This document shows positions 36,067-44,925 of a stretch of 64,000 nucleotides of DNA, piece after piece. The notes below the pieces were generated by a model. That model was given only the letters and a program-made list of their open reading frames with translations. It was not told the DNA's origin and made no database searches. The position numbers were made by a program, and so were the translations under genes. Within the stretch, counting starts at the first letter, position 1, and the number at the start of each line of letters is the position of its first letter. The DNA lies in assembly GCA_041394405.1 (NCBI GenBank), contig JAWKIF010000008.1:186001-250000 (forward strand), given 5' to 3'. The stretch comes from Microthrix sp041394405. Lineage in GTDB: Bacteria > Actinomycetota > Acidimicrobiia > Acidimicrobiales > Microtrichaceae.

Positions 36067-37356
36067 ATGCTGGATGTGCGCACGCTTCGCAACGATCTCG
36101 ACGCTGTGGTTGAGGCGCTGTCCCGCCGACACGACCCGGGAATCGTCGCCGAGGTTCGTCAGGCCGCCGGCCTGGACGTTGAGCTGCGCCGGCTGAGCAC
36201 CGAACGCGACGAGTTGCGAAGCCGCATTCGCTCCATCTCGAAGGACGTCGGGTCCTTGTTTCGGGAGGGCAAGCGCGAGGAGGCCGAGGGGCTGCAGGCC
36301 GAGAGCCGGCAACTGGGCGCCGACGAGAAGCGGCTGGACGGCGAGGTGGCCGCCCTCGACGAGGCGTTGCGCGCCCTGTTGCTGGTGATTCCGAACGTGC
36401 CGCATCCCGATGCGCCCGACGGCCGCAGCGATGCCGACAACCCGGTGCTGGGCGGCGGCGGGCCCGATCCCGACAGCTACGCCGAGCACCAGCGTGTGCC
36501 CCACTGGGAGGTGGGGGAGGCGCTCGGCATCCTCGACTCCGCTCGCGCCGCCAAGCTCAGCGGCGCCATGTTCAGCCTGTTGCGCGGGGGCGGAGCCACC
36601 CTGAGCCGGGCGCTGACCCAGTTCGGTCTGGATGCCAACGCCGACGCGTTCGTGGAGGTGCGGCCGCCCACCCTGGTCAGTAGCGAGACGTTGACCGCAA
36701 CGGGGCAGCTTCCCAAGTTCGCCGACGACGCCTACCACCTTGAACGCGACGACCTCTGGGCGATCCCCACCGGCGAGGTGCCCCTGACCTCGATGCACCG
36801 CGACGAGATCCTGGACGCCGCCGAGCTGCCACTGCGCTACATGACGGCCACGCCGTGCTATCGCCGCGAGGCCGGCTCGGCGGGCCGCGACACGCGGGGC
36901 ATGTTGCGCAGCCACGAGTTCGACAAGGTGGAGATCCTGGCGGTGACCACCGCAGAGCAGGCGCCGGGGGTGTTCGAGGAGCTGCTGGCGCGAGCCGTGG
37001 CCAGCGTCGATCGGTTGGGCCTGACGTGGCGCACCGTCGACATCTGCACCGGCGACCTGGGCCAGAGCCATCACCGGAGCACCGACGTCGAGGTGTTTGC
37101 CCCAGGAGCCGACGCCTGGCTGGAGGTGTCGTCCGTCTCGTGGTTCGGCGACTATCAGGCCCGGCGGGCCAACATCCGGGTGCGCCCCGATGGCGGCGGC
37201 GGAACCGCACTGGCCCATACGCTCAACGGTTCGGCCCTTGCCGTGCCCCGCGTCTGGGCCGCCCTGCTCGAGGTGTACCGCCAGCCCGACGGCACGGTCG
37301 CCGTGCCCGAACCGTTGTGGGGCTACATGCGGGGCATGGTTGCCATCACCGGCTGA
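36067..37356 (+). CDS. serS: Seryl-tRNA synthetase
   Basis: 429 residues. N-terminal coiled-coil arm (residues 30-105) that grips the tRNA-Ser variable arm, then the class II catalytic core: motif 2 TPCYRREAGSAGRDTRGMLRSHEFDKVE and motif 3 GGGTALAHTLNGSALAVPR-type sequence. TACCGT (36053-36058) lies eight bases before the ATG (leaderless). Confidence 0.96.
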   Translation: MLDVRTLRNDLDAVVEALSRRHDPGIVAEVRQAAGLDVELRRLSTERDELRSRIRSISKDVGSLFREGKREEAEGLQAESRQLGADEKRLDGEVAALDEALRALLLVIPNVPHPDAPDGRSDADNPVLGGGGPDPDSYAEHQRVPHWEVGEALGILDSARAAKLSGAMFSLLRGGGATLSRALTQFGLDANADAFVEVRPPTLVSSETLTATGQLPKFADDAYHLERDDLWAIPTGEVPLTSMHRDEILDAAELPLRYMTATPCYRREAGSAGRDTRGMLRSHEFDKVEILAVTTAEQAPGVFEELLARAVASVDRLGLTWRTVDICTGDLGQSHHRSTDVEVFAPGADAWLEVSSVSWFGDYQARRANIRVRPDGGGGTALAHTLNGSALAVPRVWAALLEVYRQPDGTVAVPEPLWGYMRGMVAITG

Positions 37357-37489
37357 CCGGCAGGGCCCGCTGTCGGGTCTCCGGTAGGTCATCGAGCCGT
37401 TCGGACGCAACCCGTGCCGAGGGTTTGTGGGTAGGGTGCCGGGAGGCGCCGGGAATCGTCCCCGCGCCTCGACGGTCGGGGGCCAGGCC

Positions 37490-37894
37490 ATGGACACTGC
37501 CACGAAGATCCTGCTGGTTGCCGGCATGTTGAACCTGCTGGTGGGCGTGCTCTCGGGCATCCCCATGGGGCTGGTCCGCATGGACGGCGCCGAGACGGTG
37601 CCGAAGTACCTCACGATGGTGCACCTGGCCGGCCTGATGCACGGGCCCATCCTCATCGCGGTGGGTTTCGCCATGACGATCTCGTCCCTGTCCCCCTGGG
37701 TTGATACGACGGCAGCGATCCTGCTGGCCGTTGCGTCGGGCCTGCTCATTGCGAAAGACGCGGTGAACTGGCGCCAAGGCGTCACCGACGAATTCGCTCA
37801 GCACAGCCTCGGGCTGCGCCTCGGCAACGTGTTCGCGCCGTTGGAGACCGTGGGCATGGTGCTCGCCACGGCGGCGGTTCTCAGCGGGCTCTAG
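37490..37894 (+). CDS. Small four-helix membrane protein, unknown
   Basis: 134 residues with four hydrophobic helices and a HLAGLMHGPILI segment. Size, helix number and this His-rich segment recall the hydroxylaminobenzene-mutase/styrene-oxide-isomerase group, but the match is weak. A TAGGGT box lies about 55 bases upstream. It converges with maf, their ends overlapping by 4 bases. Confidence 0.6.
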   Translation: MDTATKILLVAGMLNLLVGVLSGIPMGLVRMDGAETVPKYLTMVHLAGLMHGPILIAVGFAMTISSLSPWVDTTAAILLAVASGLLIAKDAVNWRQGVTDEFAQHSLGLRLGNVFAPLETVGMVLATAAVLSGL

Positions 37895-38604
37895 CTGCTC
37901 AGCGGCTCGGCGGGCGGTCGGTGGGGTGGGTTGATGCCGGCAATACGGAGGAGGCGAGAGGTCCAGCTGAGGTCGAGGCCGATGACGGTGTCGCGTCGGC
38001 CCTCCAGGTGGTGGACAAAGGCGCCGCCCCACTCCTGGATGCCGTAGGCGCCTGCGCGGTCCAGCGGCACCCCGGTCTCGACGTAGGCGTCGATCTCACT
38101 GCGCTCCAGCGCTCGAAAGGTGACGGTGGCGGTGGAGAGGGCCCCGGCCCGAACGTTGAAGCCACCGGCGGGGTCGCGCCCCACCACCGCTTGGGCCGTG
38201 AGTACCCGGTGGGTCTGGCCGGAGAGGGCGGTGAGCATGGCGGCAGCCTCGGCAGCGTCGGCAGGCTTGCCGAGAATGCGCTCGCCGAGCACGACGGTGG
38301 TGTCGGCCCCCAGGGCCACCTCCCCGGAACCCACCGCAAAGCCGGCCTTGAGTGCCGCCAGCCGGGTGACGTATCCGTCGGGGGTTTCGCCGTGCCGCAC
38401 CGTCTCGTCGACGTTGGAGGGGCGAACGGTCGGTTCCAGCCCCAGCGTCTCCAGCAGGCGGCGGCGCCGCAACGACGCGCTGGCCAGCACCAGGTGCGAA
38501 CCGCCTTCGTTCCGCGCAGCGGATGGCTCACCTGGGGGTTCCAGCGGGTCGCTGTCGATCGAGGCCTGCCGGTCGCGCCCCTCAGATGACCCCCAGCCGA
38601 TCAT
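37891..38604 (-). CDS. maf: Maf-family nucleotide pyrophosphatase
   Basis: House-cleaning enzyme that hydrolyses non-canonical nucleoside triphosphates. 237 residues from MIGWGSSEG; the first ~35 are an extra tail. Family motifs: LVLASASLRRRRLLETLG (with Leu where most Maf proteins have Pro), the catalytic GADTTVVLGERILGKP, and YGIQEWGGAFVHHLEG. Usual length is about 200. Confidence 0.88.
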   Translation of the reverse strand: MIGWGSSEGRDRQASIDSDPLEPPGEPSAARNEGGSHLVLASASLRRRRLLETLGLEPTVRPSNVDETVRHGETPDGYVTRLAALKAGFAVGSGEVALGADTTVVLGERILGKPADAAEAAAMLTALSGQTHRVLTAQAVVGRDPAGGFNVRAGALSTATVTFRALERSEIDAYVETGVPLDRAGAYGIQEWGGAFVHHLEGRRDTVIGLDLSWTSRLLRIAGINPPHRPPAEPLSS

Positions 38605-38719
38605 GGGTCGCCGCGGTGCGGTGGGGAGGCGTTCATGGGTGGCCGACCCTAGTGGAGGGGCGGATCCGCGGTGGTCGGGCGTTCGGTGCTCGGCGTCGGG
38701 GCCGAGCACCACGTGCCGG

Positions 38720-39985
38720 CTAGCCGCCGGAGGTGAAGGCCTCGGCGCCCGGGGCGAGGCGGGGGTCCTCGTTGGGGTCCTCCAGCCATCGGTCGGGCAG
38801 CGCCACCCGGCGGGGGCCGCCGGAATGCGAGCGCACCAGCCGCTCGTTGCCGGGCAACAGCACCGCGTCGGCGTCGAGCCTCCCGAGCAGTTCCTCGACC
38901 TGGGCCAGCGTGCTGACGGTGGATGCGACGCGCCGCACCTCGCCGCCCACCGGATAGCCCTTCAGGTACCAGCTGAGGTGCTTGCGGAACGCGGTGATGG
39001 CCCGGTTCTCGGGGCTCTGCGGCGTGGCCGCCCGACGGGCCGCCGCCCGGCTTCTTCGTGGTGGCAGCGCTTCGTGTTGCCCGCGCCAGGCCACCGCCTC
39101 GGTGGCGTGCTCCCACGCGGTGGCCCGCACCTCGCCCAGCAACGGTGGTTGCGGTGCCGCCTTGCCGTTGAACACGTCGGCCAGCTCGGAGAACAGCCAC
39201 GGCTTGCCCAGGCATCCCCGCCCGATGACCACGCCGGCGCATCCCGTGCGGACCATCATGGCGATGGCATCGGTGGCCTGGAGGATGTCGCCGTTGCCCA
39301 GCACCGGCACGTCCAGCGCCGCCACGAGTTCGCCAATGGCTTCCCACCGGGCGGTCGGCGCATAGAGCTGCTCCGCGGTTCGGGCGTGCAACGCCACCCA
39401 GGCAACACCCTCGTCCTGGGCGATGCGGCCGGCGTCCAGGAACGTGAGGTGATCGTCGTCGATCCCCATGCGGAACTTCACCGTGACCGGCAGCCCGGCG
39501 GCGCCATCCACCGCAGCGCGCACCATGCGGGCGAACAGCCGGCGCTTGTAGGGCAGGGCGGCCCCGCCACCCAGGCGGGTCACCTTGGGGGCAGGACAAC
39601 CGAAGTTGAGGTCGAGGTGATCGACGGGCCGGGTGTCCACCAGGTAGCGCACCGCTTCACCCAGGTAGTGAGGATCGGTTCCGTAGAGCTGCAGCGACCG
39701 CAGCGGTTCTTCGGGATGATGATCCAGCATGGCCAGGGTTGGGGCGTGGCGCTCCACGATGGCCCGGGCGGTGACCATCTCGTTGACGCACAGGGGCGCC
39801 CGCCGCCGTGAGCACACGACCCGATAGGGGGTATCGGTGACCCCGGCCATGGGGGCAAGCACCACCGGCGGCCAGAGGCTGTGACGCCCCAGCACGAGCG
39901 GCGCCGGGCCGGCGGATGGGCTGCGCCGTGAGTGCGCCGCTGAGTCGTCGGGCGCAGCGGCCGGCGCCGGGGCAGCGGGTGTCAC
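38720..39985 (-). CDS. tRNA-dihydrouridine synthase (DusB-like)
   Basis: Reduces uridine in tRNA D-loops with FMN and NADPH. 421 residues from GTG; a CATACT box six bases ahead suggests a leaderless start. APMAGVTDTPYR opens the TIM barrel, the catalytic Cys is in LNFGCPAPKV, and FMN-binding GNGDI and VVIGRGCLGKPW follow. An insert of basic, Ala-rich sequence (PPRRSRAAARRA) lies near residue 310. C-terminal helical domain KHLSWYLKGY. Confidence 0.9.
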   Translation of the reverse strand: MTPAAPAPAAAPDDSAAHSRRSPSAGPAPLVLGRHSLWPPVVLAPMAGVTDTPYRVVCSRRRAPLCVNEMVTARAIVERHAPTLAMLDHHPEEPLRSLQLYGTDPHYLGEAVRYLVDTRPVDHLDLNFGCPAPKVTRLGGGAALPYKRRLFARMVRAAVDGAAGLPVTVKFRMGIDDDHLTFLDAGRIAQDEGVAWVALHARTAEQLYAPTARWEAIGELVAALDVPVLGNGDILQATDAIAMMVRTGCAGVVIGRGCLGKPWLFSELADVFNGKAAPQPPLLGEVRATAWEHATEAVAWRGQHEALPPRRSRAAARRAATPQSPENRAITAFRKHLSWYLKGYPVGGEVRRVASTVSTLAQVEELLGRLDADAVLLPGNERLVRSHSGGPRRVALPDRWLEDPNEDPRLAPGAEAFTSGG

Positions 39986-40068
39986 CGTTCCAGTATGACG
40001 ACCGGCGCCGTGCAACGCGCAGACGAAATGCCCTACCCATTGCCGGGAACGCAGGCGAGACTGGGGCC

Positions 40069-40722
40069 ATGAGCGCCACCGGTGACCTCGACCCGACCTC
40101 CACCCGAATCGACTACAACACCGGCGGGCTGGCGCGGGCCGATCTCGCCGCCGATCCGGTCGAGCAGCTGCGTCGGTGGTTGAGCGACGCAGCTGCCGCC
40201 GGTGACCCGGAACCCAATGCGATGGTGCTGGCCACCGTTGGTGCGGACGGCCGGCCCATGACCCGGAACGTGCTGGTGCGTGGGGTGGATCACCACGGGG
40301 TGGTCTTCTTCTCCAACCGCAACAGCGCAAAGGGCCGGGCCATGGACGCCAACCCGGTGGCCTGCGGCCTGTTCAGCTGGCTGGGCATGCACCGACAGGT
40401 GCGGGTGGACGCCGACGTGTCGGTGATCGACGGCGCCGACGCCGACGCGTATTGGGCGTCGCGCCCCCGCGACAGCCAGCTGGCCTCAGCTGCCTCCCCG
40501 CAGGGGGAGGTGGTGGCAGACCGTGCGGCGCTCGATGCCCGATTCGCCGAGACGGCGGCGGCCCACGAGGGACAGGCGATTCCCCGCCCGGCCCATTGGG
40601 TGGGCTTCCGTCTGGTGCCCCACGTTTTTGAGTTCTGGCAGGGCCGCCCGGCCCGCCTGCACGATCGGTTCCGCTATCGGCTCGCCGGGGGGTCCTGGGA
40701 GATCGACCGGCTGGCCCCCTGA
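40069..40722 (+). CDS. pdxH: Pyridoxamine 5'-phosphate oxidase
   Basis: FMN enzyme making pyridoxal 5'-phosphate. 217 residues. NAMVLATVGADGRPMTRNVL, FFSNRNSAKGRAMDANP, RQVRVDADV, and the C-terminal FRLVPHVFEFWQGRPARLHDR are all family motifs. Its last 49 bases overlap the 3' end of the converging ccdA-like gene. Confidence 0.94.
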   Translation: MSATGDLDPTSTRIDYNTGGLARADLAADPVEQLRRWLSDAAAAGDPEPNAMVLATVGADGRPMTRNVLVRGVDHHGVVFFSNRNSAKGRAMDANPVACGLFSWLGMHRQVRVDADVSVIDGADADAYWASRPRDSQLASAASPQGEVVADRAALDARFAETAAAHEGQAIPRPAHWVGFRLVPHVFEFWQGRPARLHDRFRYRLAGGSWEIDRLAP

Positions 40723-41708
40723 GCGACGGGCCGGGCAGCGGCCTGGTGCGGTGCTTGCGCACCGTCGGCTGCGGAGGTCGGGACACGGGGGGTGCCAGGC
40801 GCGACCGACCGAGACCCGTCGTCCGTCGGCCGGGGAGGGTCGTGCGAAGGGGGGTGATCCGTTCGGCGAAGACGGCCCAGGGCCACCCACCCGATGGCCG
40901 CAACCACGAGCGCGCCACACACCCAGCCCAGCGTGGCCTGATGCTCGACCACCCACGTCTGGACGTCGCCCTGCCAGTCTTGTGCCGTGACCGACAGGCC
41001 GCCCTCCACGCGGTCGCCGCGCGAGATCCGGTGCTCCGTCCAGCCGTAGTAGGCGACGAACAGCCCCGCCATCACCAGAAGGCCGCCGGAGATGCGGTGG
41101 ATCCAGGGCAGAACCTTGCGCATGGAGCGCACCAGGCCGGTGCGGCCCAGCGCCACGGCCATGGTGAGCACGGCCAGCAGCATGCCCATGCCCAACCCGA
41201 AGGTGGCAACCGTCAGGCCTGCCGCCACGGCGCTGGAGTTCTCGAGGGTGGAGGTGAGTACGCCTGCGAACAACGGCAGCGTGCAGCTGAGCGACGCCAC
41301 GGCGTAGCTGATGCCGTACAGGAACATCGACGACAGCTGGCGGCTGCCCACCGACAGCTCCAGCTTGGGGAGGCCCACGGTGGGCTCGTAGCCGGCCAGC
41401 ATGGCGATGCCCAGCGCCACCACGAGCCCGCCGATGCCCATGGTGACGAACGGCAGGTTCGGCTGGAGCACGCTGCGCAGCGATCCCCAGAGCAGCCCCA
41501 TGGTGCCGAACACGACGAGAAACCCGGCCGTCATCGTGCCCGAAACCGCCAGCGCGCGGCCCACCGATTGGCGGGTGGAGGGACGCTCCTCGGTGGCGTC
41601 GTCAAGACCCAGGTAGTAGGTGAGGTAGGTGGGCAGCAGCGCAAAGCCGCACGGGTTGACCGTGGCGGCCATACCGGTTGCGAAGGCCCAAGCGAGCGGG
41701 GCGTCCAT
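40674..41708 (-). CDS. CcdA-like thiol:disulfide transmembrane reductase
   Basis: 344 residues, about seven helices. Redox cysteines are in ATVNPCGFALLP and SLSCTLPLF, the pair that moves reducing equivalents across the membrane. A long C-terminal Pro/Ala/Arg tail (about 75 residues) is unusual for CcdA. Lies 25 bases downstream of a TlpA-like gene, its likely periplasmic partner. Supplies reductant for cytochrome c maturation or other extracytoplasmic thiol proteins, for example the CAYCH domain of CtaC. Confidence 0.88.
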   Translation of the reverse strand: MDAPLAWAFATGMAATVNPCGFALLPTYLTYYLGLDDATEERPSTRQSVGRALAVSGTMTAGFLVVFGTMGLLWGSLRSVLQPNLPFVTMGIGGLVVALGIAMLAGYEPTVGLPKLELSVGSRQLSSMFLYGISYAVASLSCTLPLFAGVLTSTLENSSAVAAGLTVATFGLGMGMLLAVLTMAVALGRTGLVRSMRKVLPWIHRISGGLLVMAGLFVAYYGWTEHRISRGDRVEGGLSVTAQDWQGDVQTWVVEHQATLGWVCGALVVAAIGWVALGRLRRTDHPPSHDPPRPTDDGSRSVAPGTPRVPTSAADGAQAPHQAAARPVAQGASRSISQDPPASR

Positions 41709-41733
41709 CAGCGAGCCGGCCTCGGGGCGGCGT

Positions 41734-42456
41734 TCATGCCTCCACGCCCAGGTACTCGGTGATCTTGGCGCGCAACTCCGATTCGTCCATGGCTCCCAGC
41801 TTGCGGCCCGCCAGCACGCCGTCGGCGTCGATGAACAGCGTCATCGGCAGGCCCACCAGCCCCAGCGTGGTGGAGCGCTCCAGGTCGGGGTCCTCGGCCA
41901 GGGCGTAGGTGACGCCCCGATCCTTGGCGAACGGCTCGCCGTCGTCGATTGACTCACCGGAGTCGAGCCCGAGAAAGGCCACCTCCTTGCCGACGTCCTC
42001 GTGGACGGCTTGGAATGCCGGCATCTCGCGCAGGCAAGGGGGGCAGGTGCTGGCCCATACGTTCAGGACGGTGGGTCGGTCCACGAAGGCGTCCAGGGTG
42101 GTGGTGGAGCCGTCGAACAGGGTGAGGTCGAGGTCGGGGAGCGGCTGGCCCACCTCGGGGGAACCCGGCGCGGCGCCGGGATCTTCCCGGTCGAGGAACT
42201 CGTCGATGGAGACGACACCGTCGTCCTCCTGGTCGTTGCCGGTCAACGACACGACGGCCACCGCAACGACGACGGACGCGACCAGCGCGAGGACGGTGCC
42301 GATCACCAGGTCGCGAACCGGGAGCCTGCGACGGAGCGAACCCGGTGCGCCCGCGGTGGCATCGTCGGGGCCCGCGGTCGGCTGGCCGGCCGCAGGTGGC
42401 GGCCCCGGCTCGTCGGGCAGCTCGGTCGGGTCGGGGTCGGGGGTGATACCGCTCAC
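41734..42456 (-). CDS. TlpA-like membrane-anchored thioredoxin
   Basis: 240 residues. One transmembrane helix (VIGTVLALVASVVVAVAVVS), then an extracytoplasmic thioredoxin fold with active site ASTCPPCLREMP and the cis-Pro loop GLPMTLFIDADG. Start chosen at the second GTG because TACCGT lies seven bases before it (leaderless); GTG 42465 is the alternative. Operon with the CcdA-like gene. Compare the TGA-containing relative at 62542-63291. Confidence 0.9.
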   Translation of the reverse strand: MSGITPDPDPTELPDEPGPPPAAGQPTAGPDDATAGAPGSLRRRLPVRDLVIGTVLALVASVVVAVAVVSLTGNDQEDDGVVSIDEFLDREDPGAAPGSPEVGQPLPDLDLTLFDGSTTTLDAFVDRPTVLNVWASTCPPCLREMPAFQAVHEDVGKEVAFLGLDSGESIDDGEPFAKDRGVTYALAEDPDLERSTTLGLVGLPMTLFIDADGVLAGRKLGAMDESELRAKITEYLGVEA

Positions 42457-42498
42457 GAATGTCACGGTACCGCCCCCAGCCACCCCGTCCCGATCGGC

Positions 42499-42532
42499 CC
42501 CGCTCGACGCCAAGGGGGCGGCGTCGAGCGGG
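42499..42532 (-). terminator. Hairpin after whiB
   Basis: CCCGCTCGACGCC and GGCGTCGAGCGGG form a perfect 13-bp stem around eight bases, between the whiB stop and the tlpA-like start. No T-run on the minus strand. Confidence 0.6.
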
Positions 42533-42539
42533 CCCCGGC

Positions 42540-42917
42540 TCACGCGCTGAGGCGCTCCCGCAGGTGCTCGGGGATGGGCACCTGCGGTAGGTGTTCCTCG
42601 GGCCGGGGATTCTTGGGCGGCCGCCCTCGCGCCCGCTTGAAGTGCACCACCTTGCCGCCAACAAAGAGCTGGCCACCCCACACCCCGAACTGCTCGTTGC
42701 GGGCCACGGCCGCTTCCAGGCACTGGGCGAGCACCGGGCAGTCGGCGCAGATCCGCTTGGCGGCGGCGATGTCGGGCAGCTCGTCGGAGAAGAACAGCCG
42801 GGTCAGCTGGCCGGAGGTGTCGGCGCAGGCCGCACGGGCCTCCCAACCGGGAGCGACCTCGGCGGCCCCGGGAGCGGGCTCGACGGCCTCGTGGGTGATC
42901 AGTGCGGTGACAGACAT
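42540..42917 (-). CDS. WhiB-family iron-sulfur regulator
   Basis: 125 residues. Four cluster cysteines: AACAD, then CADCPVLAQC. The GVWGG turn follows, then a basic RGRPPKNP segment like an AT-hook for DNA binding. WhiB proteins sense redox or nitric oxide through a [4Fe-4S] cluster and work with SigA. Which WhiB class is not clear. WhiB is confined to actinomycetes and their phages, supporting the phylum assignment. Confidence 0.93.
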   Translation of the reverse strand: MSVTALITHEAVEPAPGAAEVAPGWEARAACADTSGQLTRLFFSDELPDIAAAKRICADCPVLAQCLEAAVARNEQFGVWGGQLFVGGKVVHFKRARGRPPKNPRPEEHLPQVPIPEHLRERLSA

Positions 42918-43008
42918 AACGGTGGTTCCTGGTTGGGTGGTTGGGTGTGGCTGTGAGGTGGATGGCTGGGGTTGGGTGGGCCAGGTCGCTGGAGGAAAAG
43001 CAGAAAGA

Positions 43009-43037
43009 CCGCCGGTTCCCAGTGCGGGATCCGGCGG
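43009..43037 (-). terminator. Intrinsic terminator, minus strand
   Basis: CCGCCGG (43009-43015) pairs with CCGGCGG (43031-43037); read on the minus strand the stem is followed by TCTTTCTGCTTTT, a clear T-rich tail. It ends the transcript of the small gene at 43071-43289. Between here and whiB (42918-43008) nothing else is seen. Confidence 0.75.
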
Positions 43038-43070
43038 CCTCGGAGGAGGTTCTTGGTTGATCCTGTTGGA

Positions 43071-43289
43071 TCAGCCGGCACCTCTCGGCAGTCGGATCCC
43101 GTCGTCAATCGGGTTGAAGGAGCCCGCATCGGCGGCGGGCTTGGTGGTGGCGTACATGGTCGACGCAACGTGCGTGGGCCACTCGCCGGCCGCACCCTCG
43201 AGGCGTGCGCCCCGGCCCAGCTGCGCAGGCGCGCGACCGGTCACCGCTGCTGTGCGGTGACTCGCTACGTCGACGATGACTGCGCTCAT
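43071..43289 (-). CDS. Hypothetical small protein
   Basis: 72 residues, MSAVIVDVASHRTAAVTGRA to a C-terminal DDGIRLPRGAG. No family recognised, no membrane helix, no cysteine. Third codon positions are G/C-rich and a proper intrinsic terminator follows at 43009-43037, both favouring a real gene. 43290-43486 upstream has no other gene and must hold its promoter. Confidence 0.5.
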   Translation of the reverse strand: MSAVIVDVASHRTAAVTGRAPAQLGRGARLEGAAGEWPTHVASTMYATTKPAADAGSFNPIDDGIRLPRGAG

Positions 43290-43486
43290 GGTGGGCCTCT
43301 CGGTGGGTCGCCCCAGGTTGGGGGCGGCCGCGGTGAACGCCATGAGCGAATCAGGTTGCCGCGCCCGAGTCAACGCAATTACCCGGATTTCTTGGATTCC
43401 GCCGATTCCCGGGCCTGGTTCCGGCGAAGTGACAACCCGCCTGCGCGACAGCACCCCACCTGCGCGTGTGCCCTACCGTGCCGGCC

Positions 43487-44245
43487 GTGACGATCGACCA
43501 CAGTGGACGCTTCAGCGAACCGGTAGATCCGCCGGCGGGCCATCGCGGGCGCACCACCGCGGTGCGCGTGCCGCCTGCCGGATGTGCACCCGACCGGCGG
43601 GCGCGCCTCGATACCCTGATCCGCCTGTGTGACGCGGCACTGTGGGAGCTGGATGTGCCCATGAAGCCGGCACCCGGAGCGGTGTGGGTGGTGCGCCGCA
43701 CGACGGTGCAGCTTCGGCGCTGGCCGACCTCAGCTGAGGTGCTGACCGTTGCCACCTGGTGCTCGGCGCTGGGGCGGGTCTGGGCGGAACGTCGAATCGA
43801 CCTGGACGGCGGAGGCGGCAGCTGCGTGCGCCTGGCCACCCTGTGGGCCTCGGTGGACCTCGACAACGGTCGCCCCACCCGGCTGGCCCCGGGCCTCGAG
43901 TGCTCCGACGTGGCGCGTCGGGTGACCGTTGGGCTGAGCCACGCCGAACCGCCCGCCGGCTCCCACCGGCGAGCCTGGCCGCTTCGGCGAAGCGACATCG
44001 ATGTGCTGGGGCACGTCAACAACTCGGTGGTCTGGGCGGCCTGGGAGGACTCCGAGGCCGCCGCACTGCATCGGGTCGACGACGCGGGCTGCACGCTGGA
44101 GGCCGAATACCGGGCTCAGCTGTACCTCGGCCCGGCGGAGCTCACGGGTGCGCCTTCCGGCGACCAGGTGTGGCTGGGAGCACCCGGGGAGCGGCCGGCC
44201 GCTTCGGTCCGCAGGCTCCCCGGCCCACCCGGCGGCCCGGCCTGA
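43487..44245 (+). CDS. Acyl-ACP thioesterase-like hot-dog protein
   Basis: 252 residues from GTG 43487, with TACCGT (43474-43479) seven bases upstream; GTG 43466 is an alternative. Two hot-dog halves: the first with RRTTVQLRRWPTSAEVLTVATW, the second with SDIDVLGHVNNSVVW, the conserved His/Asn loop. Releases fatty acids or other acyl groups from carrier protein or CoA. Confidence 0.8.
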   Translation: MTIDHSGRFSEPVDPPAGHRGRTTAVRVPPAGCAPDRRARLDTLIRLCDAALWELDVPMKPAPGAVWVVRRTTVQLRRWPTSAEVLTVATWCSALGRVWAERRIDLDGGGGSCVRLATLWASVDLDNGRPTRLAPGLECSDVARRVTVGLSHAEPPAGSHRRAWPLRRSDIDVLGHVNNSVVWAAWEDSEAAALHRVDDAGCTLEAEYRAQLYLGPAELTGAPSGDQVWLGAPGERPAASVRRLPGPPGGPA

Positions 44246-44313
44246 CCGGTGCACCGTCGAGCGGCCTCCGGAGCGCACCCGCGCTGGGGCCGGAGCCGGC
44301 GCGGGCCGGGGGG

Positions 44314-44868
44314 TCAGGCCGACGCGCTGTCGGTGGGTGGCAGGAAGATCTTGGAGCGCCAGAACTTCAGTTCCTCGACGCTCTCCTTGATGTCGTCCAG
44401 CGCCCGGTGGCTGGTGGCCTTGCGTGGAAGTGCGGTCAGCGCCCCGGGATACCACCGCCGTGCCAGCTCCTTGATGGTGGAGACGTCGACCGAGCGGTAG
44501 TGCAGGTACTCCTCGATCTCGGGGAGGTAGGCGGCCAGGAAGCGGCGATCGGTGCCGATGGTGTTGCCGCACAGCGGCACCGATCTGGCCTCGGGGGAGT
44601 GTGTCTTGATGAACTCCAGTGTGGCGGCGCCCGCCTCCTCCAGCGTGATGGTGGAAGCACGAATGGCGTCGAGCAACCCGGACGCGGTGTGCATGTTCAC
44701 CACGACCTCGTCCATGTTGGCCAGCGCCTCCTCGCTCTGGTGGATGACCAGGTCGGGGCCGGCTGCGACGATGTTGAGCTCGTCGTCGGTGGCCAGCGAG
44801 GCAATCTCCACGATGACGTCGGAGGTGTGATCCAACCCCGTCATCTCCAGGTCCATCCAGATGAGCAC
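44314..44868 (-). CDS. orn: Oligoribonuclease
   Basis: Degrades 2-5 nucleotide RNAs and pGpG. 184 residues from GTG; TACCAT lies six bases ahead (leaderless). DEDDh residues: LIWMDLEMTGLD (Asp, Glu), NTIGTDRRFL (Asp) and HRALDDIKES (His, Asp). The larger frame upstream overlaps dut and is shadow. Relevant to the cyclic-di-GMP protein at 46143-48139, since Orn finishes pGpG turnover. Confidence 0.93.
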   Translation of the reverse strand: MLIWMDLEMTGLDHTSDVIVEIASLATDDELNIVAAGPDLVIHQSEEALANMDEVVVNMHTASGLLDAIRASTITLEEAGAATLEFIKTHSPEARSVPLCGNTIGTDRRFLAAYLPEIEEYLHYRSVDVSTIKELARRWYPGALTALPRKATSHRALDDIKESVEELKFWRSKIFLPPTDSASA

Positions 44869-44925
44869 ACACCGATGGTAGGCCGCCTCGCCCTCGGTCG
44901 CGCTCCAGCGACATGATGGTGTCTC

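Noticed and set aside
43290..43486. N-terminal extension of the small minus-strand gene to 43454
   Set aside because: The extra residues are antisense-like and an ATG at 43289 gives a more natural protein; the region is needed for promoters.
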